NCBI RefSeq assembly: GCF_921293095.1
Contig: NC_060257.1
Coordinates: 93,361,449 to 93,425,448, forward strand
Reading direction: 5' to 3'
DNA from: Ischnura elegans
Taxonomy: Eukaryota; Arthropoda; Insecta; Odonata; Coenagrionidae
DNA length: 64,000 bases
The notes under the pieces are model-generated. The model was not told where the DNA came from. It ran no database searches and saw nothing but the letters and a program-made list of their open reading frames with translations. Made by a program: the position numbers and the translations under genes. Below, in pieces: positions 47,766-57,623 of this stretch (position 1 is the first letter of the stretch; each line of letters begins with the position of its first letter).

Positions 47766-48441
47766 CTAAATCTTGGTATCCGAAAAATTAAGTTTCGCCT
47801 TATGACTTGAGGAATAAATCCCACTGGGAAATATATCTTTTTTGTATCATCGCCTTAGTAGATTAAAAAGCACGAGTGAAATCACATTTCGAAGAACATT
47901 CTTCTTTATGAAACGAGGAAAACTTATCATGGCAGGATTTTTTTTACATCTTAAGGGAATTGATTGATTTTTTAATTAATCTGCATTTCGTAGCACCCCA
48001 GGTGGACGGCGTTCTTGGGTGTTCCGAAAAGAATGATGAAACACACTGTAACAACTGTGACTCAGTTATTACATACACAAAAGCCTACTGTCAAAATATA
48101 TACCGCGAATATCCCACAATGGTTCGCAATGTCTCTGGGACGAAATATGAATATAAGGGATCAAAATAGGATATTCCAGGAATATCCTCTGCTGTGTGGG
48201 TACTTATTCTTTTAGCTCAATATTTTCATATTTTAATGAATGAGGGAAAATTGTTGTAAGGACGTTGCAAAGCAACCTGTCTGCAACGTTGCAAAGAGAC
48301 CTAAGTAGCTCTGCAACCTCGTGCAACCTGTCTGCAACGTTGCCAGGACGTTGCAAAGAGACCTCAACAGCCCTGCAACCTCTGCAACCTCGTGCAACCT
48401 GACTGCAACGTTGCTGCAACTCATTGTGTTTACAGGGATAT

Positions 48442-49273
48442 GTCTGATTGTGCAAGCACATGCCACTATTCACGATTTATACTGATGAAAATGTTTCTGG
48501 CGCGAATACGAGTAGATTATTAACAGTTTCTGCTAGAGGACGAGATGTTTACATGTCTTAGTATTTCTATTATGTCAACAGAAAAACGAATCATGTTGGT
48601 CGTGTTACTGAACGGAAGCAATAATGCATGGAAGAGATGGAATAGATGATCAATGTTTATCTTAACGTACTAAAGTATGCCCCGGCAAGCCATCTAAACG
48701 TCTACGAATTAATCGTGGTGTGAACTCAGTGATCCATCGCCAATCTCGCGTCTCGAAGGGAATGTTGATATTGCGTATCTGCCGTCGAAGTATGTGCATC
48801 TATTGCCTCCGTCGACATTGATGCTCATGCAAAAGTAGCGGAGGTATGTAAAGAGCCTCCATTCTCGTTAATAAAAACAAATCGAAGGCTTGAACTTACG
48901 AAATAAATATTAAATAAACCTGTTAACATTCAATACCGCACAATACTTTTACCGTTGGTTCTACTCCAAATTATTATGAAAATTAAGTTGTCAGTATTTT
49001 AATTGTACATTCTAGAAGATGCACAAATATAAGATAATTGTCAAACCCTCAGCGCAAGGTTTAACTTCCCACCAACTTCAATCGCAATGAAGGCCAATCA
49101 ATTTAAATAGGACGCGAATGTAAATTTAACTTTACGCATTTCTTTTATTTGTTTTTAATACATATTACTTATGGGAAGTGACAATATGAAATAGCCACCA
49201 TCGTAATTAATGAATAATGTGCTATTAATTATCAATCACAGCGTAAATTCATAATGAAAAATTAGAGCGCATT
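48442..49273. other. Non-coding spacer between two TIR elements
   Basis: No gene or repeat is recognised in these 830 bases. Confidence 0.5.
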
Positions 49274-50199
49274 CCCAGCCAGCACACTCGCCGACGTTTA
49301 TGTAAACGTCCAAGACAACGAAGCGGCAACAGTTTATCCTTTGACGTTGCGCCGTGGATGATATCAACATGACGGCAACGCGTTGCCGTGAAGTTGCTCA
49401 GTTTGGACGGCTGCTTCATATCCTATTTTATGTGAATGCATTCGCTCTAATTAACGATCTGCTAGAAATAAAAGGTTTCACGACTTACGCAATTAACTTT
49501 GCATAATGTGTTTTATGGGATAAGTGGTATTTATTCGACTATTTTGTGGATTTATAAATTAATATGTCTCCAAGTCACTCGGTGGCGATGGAAAAAAATT
49601 GAGATAATATAATAAGCGTCTCTCAAGGTTGACGATTCTCTGGATATTTATTATCGGCGAAGTGAAATTACTAAAATACCATTGATAATTAAAGGCTGTA
49701 CCATTACGATTTCCTCCTTCGCATGAAATTTTACGCTCGATCATATCGTCTGCTCACGACAGCGAGGCCATGCGAAACCATCGTGCGCGAAATGCACTTT
49801 GGGAAGAACCCGTTATCCGCCGTTGCCGGGGTTGCCGGTAGCCATAGTAACTTTGGTACATAGCTTTGTTGATATGTGAATTCATGCTTTGTGTTCGTCG
49901 TGATGCTTTTCTCCTTTTTGAATGGTCGAGGGACGGTTTTCGTTCACCAAACCTTTAGTAAATAGATTTTTTCAAGAACTTTAATTTTACTTAAATTGTT
50001 CATTTACTTCATCCGTCAAACTTAACGTGGTTTCAGCTTCTCCATTTTCACTTTTCATTTCATTTCACCTTCATATCCGATTATCATGTCCACCCGTCGT
50101 ACTCTGACCTTATTGTATTCCTAATTTTCACTGACGTGAATTTTCGTTTGTAATTTTCACTAACTTAAGTTTTCGCGAGTGATTTTAACTCTTGTTAAA

Positions 50200-53100
50200 T
50201 CGTGTTCTTAGTGAGAAAAAGTGTTCAGTGGTTACAAGTTTTTTTGGCTTTGGCTAGGGCAGTGCAAGTTAGAAGCCTCTTCGAGGGTTCAACCACCGTA
50301 TTCCGCAAGGATTCGTGAAAGGTAAGTCTAGACTCTGTTTACCGTCGTTCATTATGAAATTCATTAACAGTACACTTAAGTTTTCATTACCATTGAGTTA
50401 GTTCTGTTGTGTTTCTATAGTATGGATCGATGTATGTCTGGTGGGTGCTCATACTGCGAGTTTGTGGGTGCACGATGGAACGCTTAAGTTTTTCATTCAA
50501 TGGAGTGCAACGTTCAGTACTGCACGTTGGTGAGAACTCACCCCCTACCAAACACTCTTGAAATATTGAGTTGAGCAGTAAAATTTAGCATAATCGCAGA
50601 GATATTTCCTCAATTACTGGAGTGTGCAATCATTTAATGCATCACTATTAACTATAGTCTTCATATACAATAATTAACTTTACTTTCAATGGAATTTTAT
50701 GATCTCATGTTTTTAAGTAACTGAAGAGTGAACGCCTCATAGTCATGATTTTTTTTCCTCTTTTTTTCAGGATGCCTTGGCAAGTGTTAATATTTCTTCC
50801 ACATAAAAAAATTTACTGGCCTCACAGTGCAGGCTTTTGCATAGTCATGGGTAAAATTGGATGGAGAGAAGATTATTGAATATTACCCTAGGCTATAACT
50901 GGTCTTCAGTGTCACAGGTCATAAAATGGCTCTCGACTCAGTGAGGAATGGGGTATCTTGGGCGTGAAGTTCTGCATGCCTCCATTTGGTGAGTTTGCAA
51001 CAATATTTGTGAGCATTTGTTTTGATTAAAGGGAGGGTTAACATCTTTGACTTGCAAGGGCAGGGTGCCTTTTAAATGTATTCAAAGGGGTTGTTTCATG
51101 GTGTGTGTGTGTGTGAGAGCACTGACTTGGTTGTACATGTTAAACTAGTTCTCTAAGCCAAGTATTAAATATTTTTATTTTAGTTAATTTTGACATTGAC
51201 TTCATGCTTTGAAATGTGTGGCTAATGGTGGCATTTTATAATAATCATCTTCCAGAGACTGTAGTGGCAGCTGTCGCTATTGAACAGAGATGGCTACTTG
51301 TGAAGACTGAGAACAGACATGGAGGCATTTTAGTCACTGAAATCAAAAAATACTGGGAAAGGAAAAGGACAAAAAAGAATTAAAAGTATCCTGATGTAAG
51401 TAATTCTTCATCTATGGAGACTGATGATGACAGAATACTGAAACCACCATCACCTGGTAAATGTTTGCATATAAGAATTTGCTTTTTTGAGTGCTTTATC
51501 ATGTGCAAATGTAAGTGTAAAGCTTATCTATTCTGTTTTCAGTTGCATGAGTGCCTCCTAAGAAGGAAAGGTTGCACTTAAAGATTCCTCAAACAATGTT
51601 GGAGTGAAGGAGCCTTAAACTTTTCTATAGAATTGGAGTGTTATTTCTGAAGAATCAGTGAAGTCCAATTGTTAGCACTTGGTGCACCCAATGAGGTCAG
51701 AGGTATCGGGGAAGATTTCTCAGGATTTGCCCCAGGTAAGGTCCTCCATTTCTCCTTCCAATGTTTCCGCAAGCAACTCACCAATCGTCTCCAGGGATTC
51801 TGGAATCCAAGGTTGGATTCCTAAATCGTTTGGTTCTTGAAATCCTGAAGACGATGGGTAAGTTGCTTGTCGAAACGTTTGAATGAGATCTGGAGGACCT
51901 TATCCAGTGCAAATCATGAGAAATCTTCACTGCTATTGTTTGCTGGGAAAGAACCTGAAAGAGGAGTATTTGGTTGGTATTTCATTTACATTGTCAACTG
52001 TTTGACTTCATAGCCTCCTAAGTGTTAATATGCTCATGGTACTTTGTATAGATTATCACTTTGAGTCTTAAACTTAAGTTATGGTACCATCATCACCTCC
52101 TTGTTGATATTTAATTTTATGATAACTCTGGGATGTACTTAGAAATTAAAAATGCTGTCCCACTATGTTCAATGGTTCTCAGCAATTACCATAGATAATT
52201 AATTATCTGGTCATCTCATTTTTCAGATTTTATTTCATGAAGGAAAGATCTTCGAACATCATGTTTAAGAGCAGTCAGAACAATCAAATGAGGACTGGGC
52301 TTAACGAAAGTCAAAAACAAGTGTTCTACCCTAACATAGAATGAGTTAGCTGTGTCTTTCTGTTTGAAGGGACACTCAGAAAACAAGAAGTGCATTTTAG
52401 CTCCATTATAAATGTCTCATTTGGTAAGTATTTTTTAATCATTGGTGCTTTCGATTTACTCTTCCCTTATCTTGGAATACAGTGGAATGAAAAGAGGTTT
52501 TCAGCATATGTTTATATTTCATATTCAGCATAATATCTAATCCAATTATGATTACCTTGCAGGGAGTGTAAAAGCCAAAATAAGCCTGATTTGATACTAT
52601 CAGTGTGAAAAGAAGCATCAGGGAATGATCCCAGGCCTCAAAATACAGAGCAGAGAAAGGGAATAAGAAACGAGAAAGTGTTCTGAAAGGCAACTCAAAG
52701 GGGATCTCGAAGAAACATGATTCTTCCAATTTGCCTATCTCAGAACCTGTCAGTGTGGAAAGGCAGTTTTGTTTGTAGTCTCATAACATGATTGTGGGAT
52801 AAGGTGAGGTCAGCGACTGATCACTGTTACGACAGACACAGCTATGTCATTAATGCTCCTTGATTTTTGCCTGACAAGGGAGAAGGAATGTTTCTTCACC
52901 TTCTTAAATGCCCTATTTTTTATGATTTTTCAAAATGCCAAATGCTGCTAGGAATAGGTCCAAGTTTGGTTGAATAGCCTTTCGTATAGCTGAAATAAAT
53001 TAATTTTACTTCATTTCTTTCCTGTGAACCTAGCTCAAATGCTATAGAATGCCCTACCCTTAAACAGCTCCATGGAGTGGTGAAGCTTACGTCTTATTCC

Positions 53101-54035
53101 ATATATGGAGGCATAAAATGCTGCAGGAACGCTAGGGTGTGTTAGCTTGTGGTGATCAGCTTCCTTATTGTCATAGAACACAGCAATTTAATAATAGGGC
53201 ATTCGTAATAGGGCATCGTGCTTGCTATGGCAGTGAACAACTGAATGTGTACATTGTATGAAGAAAACTTCTTTAAAAATAACATTTCCTAATTACCACA
53301 TGCTAATGTTCCCTGTCACCACAACCTTGAATGTGTATGTCCTTGTATGAAATGGCTGTGTTCCATGGTAATTAAGTAGTTGACCACTAAAATGAGAGGC
53401 CACATTAAATAGTGCACACTGGTGTTGCTATTGCATTTCATGCCTCGATGTTCGGAATAAGACTTCAATATGTTATGTCAAATATAACTTTACAAAACAA
53501 TCCCCTGCCTGTTAGGATCTGCTGCAACAGAAAATTTGAAAGTAAATTAAATCTAGACTCCAAAAAATTGAATGCAAGTTTCTGTTAAGACCTCAACCCT
53601 TACTATGTAATTAATGATGTAAAACTATAATTTGTTTATTCTCCTATTTTGATATTGGAGTCATGTGTGAGATTGGTATTTTTCGTACTGTTCCTCGTGG
53701 GGGATCTATTGTGCTTGAGGTTTTAACATAAATATTGCTGTAATTCTATAATTTCCACTTGAAAATGATCATGCTATCTTTTGGTTAGCATTATATTTTG
53801 TTTTGTATTGATGGAGACCTATTTCTTTCCATTTTCGGTTATGAACTACCCTGTAGCTCATTGTTTTTTCCAACTGTCATTTCCCCAGGTGGGGCTGCTC
53901 TGATTACAAAATCAGTTGCTCTGTGGTGTGTTAGGTGCTTTTGATATCATTGCTGTTGTGACCTCTTAATACCGTTTGCTTGAATATCTAATGGATTTTA
54001 ATGTTTGCAGCGAAAATAAAAGTTTATTTTCAAAA
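50200..54035 (+). pseudogene. Decayed multi-exon transcription unit in the second TIR element
   Basis: A first exon ends at GTGAAAG|GTAAGTC (50321). A pyrimidine tract and CAG precede exon 2 at 50771, which opens MPWQVLIFLPHKKIYWPHSA and stops after 35 codons. Exon 3 (51256-51456) follows TTCCAG, reads VAAVAIEQRWLLVKTENRHG, a stop, and then METDDDRILKPPSPG before a GTAAAT donor. AATAAA lies at 54017. The MxWxVxxF opening recalls the N-terminus of insect DUF4806 proteins, but no DUF4806 domain was found, so this is a suspicion only. It may be a pseudogene or a non-coding transcript. Confidence 0.4.
51711..51932. mobile_element. Foldback MITE with a CTGAAGA..GAAACG motif
   Basis: GAAGATTTCTCAGGATTTGC at the left pairs with GCAAATCATGAGAAATCTTC at the right; the inner parts (GGTCCTCC, AAGCAACT, GATTCTGGAATCCAAG) also pair. 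It interrupts the intron of the decayed transcription unit. The right arm contains CCTGAAGACGATG and, about 15 bases further, GTCGAAACGTTT. Confidence 0.75.
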
Positions 54036-54392
54036 TTCTGTCAATGATTGATTTCTCTATTAAACCCAGACCTATCAATTATTATTTGAATTTATTGGAA
54101 TACCCCGCCATGGTAGCAGTATCAACGTGGTATCAAAAAATCCCGCTAGATGGCGCCACAGTCGCGATGCTGCCCAGTTAGTTCTCGAAAGTGCCGGTAG
54201 GTGTCCCTTGTGTATGTGACGTCACCGAAAAGAAACTGTTGCTTTATCGTTGGCGACATTTAACGGCATTTTTGCCCCTTCGTTGCTGCCTCGTTGCCGT
54301 CATGTTTATAGCAACGTATTCGGCCGTTTCTTTATCGTTGATGGAAAGTTGCCGTAATTTAAGGGGCAACGTCCTGTTCTGTGCTGGCTGGG

Positions 54393-55066
54393 TTGCCGCG
54401 ACGAAGCTACCACGGGCCCTCTTGGGCGTGAATACTTTCACGGACGCGGCTGTGAGAGTGACGTCACTAAAAAGTTTCAGAATCGCTCCAGCGTCAAAGC
54501 CGTGAATACATTGACGAAATCCGCTTGTGACGGCCATATCACATTTACAGAATCGAGCTGCAGATAGTAAATAGTTATGATTTGTAAAATAAAACTCAAA
54601 TAAATATTGTCATATTCACGCATTAATAGAAACAAATAAAAATAATAGCATAAAATACAGGGGGAAAATGAATGGAAATTGGCTTACCTTAAGATAAAAG
54701 AAAAAATTTCTCCCGATCCTCCCAGGAAAGGTTGCTTGAAACGGCGTTCACAAATGCGCTGCTAGATCCCTGCTGAGCAACTTAGGGGGGCAAAATGTCA
54801 TAATAGAACTGAACCGAGCTCTTACGGAGGGCCGGAACCCTCGGGGTACACATGACGTGATATCACGTCATCAGCACCAGGGGATAGCGCATCATGACGT
54901 GATATCACGTCATGCCGCACTCAAGGTGTTAAGCAAACACAATCGCACCCCGGCACAGCGTTGCCAAAATTCCATGTTCCGGCCTGTATTATAGGTGGCC
55001 ATGCTCATTCACATTACGATCGTCCGAGCCAAGAACCCTGCATAAGGACCATAGAGTTTACATTAC
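54393..55066. other. Non-coding stretch with palindromes next to TTAA
   Basis: No gene is seen. ATGACGTGATATCACGTCAT, a perfect 20-base palindrome, occurs at 54852-54871 and again at 54894-54913; GCCGCACTCAAGGTG and TTAA follow (54929-54932). This is the same layout as at 11294-11373 and fits one end of a piggyBac-type MITE. Confidence 0.45.
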
Positions 55067-55069
55067 TAA

Positions 55070-55988
55070 AGCCCGTATGACACTTGCCAATTTATTGGCC
55101 AATCCATTGGATATTGGATTGTGTACCCACTGACACACGCCAATTTCTAGCCCAATCTCAGTTTCACAATATTGGGCACAATTTCTTGGCCAATCTACAA
55201 TTTAGAACAGGTTCTATTTTCTCGAGGCCAATCTCCAATCAGAACTCAGTCTTGTCGACTCCTAGTGGCCAAAACTAGAAGCTCTTTGCAAAACATTTCA
55301 CCTCGGAATTTTAATACCATATATAAAAACTTTACAAGCATAGCAACCCATGAAATAGCTCAAATAATTAATGTGTACTTTGAGAGAATATAAATTCACA
55401 AACATCAACTGTCTAAAGTGGGTAATTCGGAAATAACATTTCGGATATTTAATGAATGAAAACGTCGTGTTTCTCCTCGATAGCGTCTATATTTTGTTTA
55501 TTTTACAATTATTGAACTATTTTTCATGATTTGAGCGCTAAAGTTTCGGGTGAAAGTCCCAATTGATGACACAATCTCTGTTTATTCGATGAACATATTC
55601 CAGCCAAAACAAGCCCCTACGTTATCTTGGCTCACCTATGAGATCACCATATTGCCTATCTCTCATCATTCAAGGAACTCACCCGAATGAAATTTCGAGC
55701 AATTCGAGAATATCTTTGCAGCCCCTCGAAATAGTTATTAAATTTACAATTATTATGCCACCTCCCATTCTGTAGCTCATTGGCAATGAACCTGCGTTTT
55801 GAGATGCTCTTTTGTCATTTTGTGTTATGTGGCGTTCTCTAGTGGGGTATTAGAACACTATAACGGCCAATATTGGTGTAAATATTGGTACGTGTCATAC
55901 GATGCGTAAAGCCCAATATTTTTACCAATATTGGGCCAATTTATTGGCCAATATATTGGCCAATAAATTGGCAAGTGTCATACGGGCT
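55070..55988. mobile_element. PIF/Harbinger MITE with TAA target duplication
   Basis: AGCCCGTATGACACTTGCCA and the next 15 bases pair exactly with the right end, and TAA flanks both sides (55067-55069 and 55989-55991). Subterminal ATTGGCCAATAT-type palindromes are repeated, most densely at the right end. It encodes no protein. Confidence 0.85.
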
Positions 55989-55996
55989 TAAGGACA

Positions 55997-56864
55997 CAGA
56001 CTGTCCCAAGGGTCGTGTGTCATTTTTGACCTGTATTTTTGGTAACTTTGCATGGAGCAATATTCATGAAAATTGGCACACTCATGGGGAAAGGTCCTAA
56101 GTTTTGTTGAGTGTAAGCAAAATTTTACAATTTTGACCTTTTGACCTCACGAAGTGGGTCCAAACCAAAAATTTGAATATGCCTCAAAACCTATGGTTTG
56201 ACACCTTGGTTGTCATGATGGCTCGACGTTTGACTCTATGACCTTTGACCCCAATTGTGACCTTCGGAGGTCAAAAAATCAACAATACGGATCTACGAAC
56301 AGCCTAACCGACTTTGGCACCCTTCAAAACCTATGGTTTGACCCCTTGGTTTTTATGATTGCCCGACTTTTAACTCTATGACCTTTGACCCCCGTGGCGA
56401 CCCTCGGAGGTCAATTAGTGAATAATACGGGTATTTGGACAATACCAATGACTTGGGCACCCTACAAAACCCATGGATCGACACCTTTGTTGGTATGCTA
56501 TTCCTTTTGCCACCCTTATGACCTTGACGGTGACCTTACTGGGTCAACGGTTGAATATTCGTAAATAAAAGTGTTATTTTCGGATTTCTCGTGTCCGAAA
56601 ACCTAAGAATTGACATATTGGTCAATGAAATTCACACTTTTGTCTATCTCGATTTTTTTAACATTGAAACCCCATAAGGCAAATTCAAATTTTTGGTTTG
56701 GACCCACTTTGTGAGGTCAAAAGGTCAAAATTGTAAAATTTTGCTTACACTCAACAAAACTTAGGACCTTTCCCCATGAGTGTGCCAATTTTCATGAATA
56801 TTGCTCCATGCAAAGTTACTAAAATTACAGGTCAAAAATGACACACGACCCTTGGGACAGTCTG
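55997..56864. mobile_element. Mariner-like MITE with 185-base inverted arms
   Basis: CAGACTGTCCCAAGGGTCGT and its arm (to about 56181) recur inverted at 56684-56864. TA follows the right end; the left neighbour is CA, perhaps a mutated TA, so Tc1/mariner is the best guess. The middle holds about two and a half diverged tandem units of roughly 145 bases around AACCTATGGTTTGACACCTT and TGACTCTATGACCTTTGACC. Confidence 0.7.
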
Positions 56865-56973
56865 TATGATAAAAATTCTTGCTATGGTCCTGTATCCCCA
56901 ACCGCTTATTTTCCCTCAGCTCCCAATCGTAGCCGGAGCTGCATCTGGGCACAAAACACCGAGATTTACCCAT
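56865..56973 (-). pseudogene. THAP-domain N-terminal fragment
   Basis: The minus strand opens MGKSRCFVPRCSSGYDWELR, the start of a C2CH THAP domain (CxxPxCxSGY), followed by ENKRLGIQDHSKN. The frame then enters the mariner-like MITE, so the gene is cut there. Nothing that looks like the rest of the domain was found beyond the two MITEs. The intergenic stretch from here to SPO11 has no other gene. Confidence 0.6.
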
Positions 56974-57303
56974 GATATTTCGTAAATATCTTACTGGTGG
57001 AGAAATACTAAAAAAAACACCAAAATCGGTGAAATTCTCGGCTCACAGAGGATGATAACAGCCGATCACTCATAAGCCGCCTCTGACATCAAGCCAAATG
57101 AAGGGGATAGTAGTGTCGGTCGCGCCACAAGTGGCAAAAGTTGGAGTTTGAATTATTGCGCGGGACCCGAGTTCAAATTATGACTGCTAATGCCTCTATA
57201 TAATATATAGTGCCACCACTAATAAAGTGGGGTCTCCTTAGTAATGATAACTCTATGATATAATCTTTGACCCCTAATGTTGAGGGAAAGAAAGCGGGTG
57301 AAG

Positions 57304-57331
57304 ACCATAGATCTTATAAAAGATCTATGGT
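57304..57331. repeat. Perfect 28-base hairpin upstream of SPO11
   Basis: ACCATAGATCTT and its exact complement flank ATAA. The central TATAAA lies about 300 bases before the SPO11 start codon. Whether it acts as a promoter element is unknown. Confidence 0.5.
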
Positions 57332-57623
57332 GAAGACTCGGTGGCGCCATTGAGTTGTAATTTAGTTCAGCACCTTATCCGATATAACATTACACAATTT
57401 TAAAATATAATCTTTCCATTCTATTCGGGTTTTCACCGCGTTTCTTCCGCTGCATTACTATATATTTTGCCTATGAAAAGTAGTGTACACTTAAAGAATT
57501 ATGTTGGTAATAGCATGAAGGGATCAGATAGGTTCCCATCCTATTGTTCATTCTCCTTGGTGCGCACTTGAATGTGGGCGGCATCAACGATTGCTGATTG
57601 CGATTATAAATTACCGCGGAAGA

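Larger units (their letters stand above)
43735..48437. mobile_element. TIR element with AACGTTGC-rich ends, enclosing a gene
   Basis: CCCTGTAAAC (43735) pairs exactly with GTTTACAGGG (48428-48437). The bases outside, ATAT on both sides, may be a 4-bp target duplication; because ACATAT..ATATGT is itself inverted, they may instead extend the repeat to 16 bases. Both ends carry dense TGCAACGTTGC-type motifs over about 200 bases, and the left terminus is repeated once at 43921. Between them lies the DUF4806 gene. No transposase of a known class is seen. Confidence 0.55.
49274..54392. mobile_element. Second TIR element with GTTGC-rich ends, enclosing a decayed gene
   Basis: CCCAGCCAGCACA (49274-49286) pairs exactly with TGTGCTGGCTGGG (54380-54392). 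Inside each end, within about 150 bases, are repeated GACGTT, CAACG and GCCGTCATGTT motifs, and ATCAACATGACGGCAACG near 49364 matches inverted sequence near 54293. The interior has a promoter-like region, splice sites and a poly(A) signal. A target duplication was not recognised. Confidence 0.5.

Noticed and set aside
36527-55003. Exact 31-base inverted repeat as ends of an 18-kb transposon (36527-36557 and 54973-55003).
   Set aside because: The similarity continues inward only for a few dozen bases, no duplication flanks it, and the interval holds several complete independent elements; two copies of a small repeat are enough to explain it.
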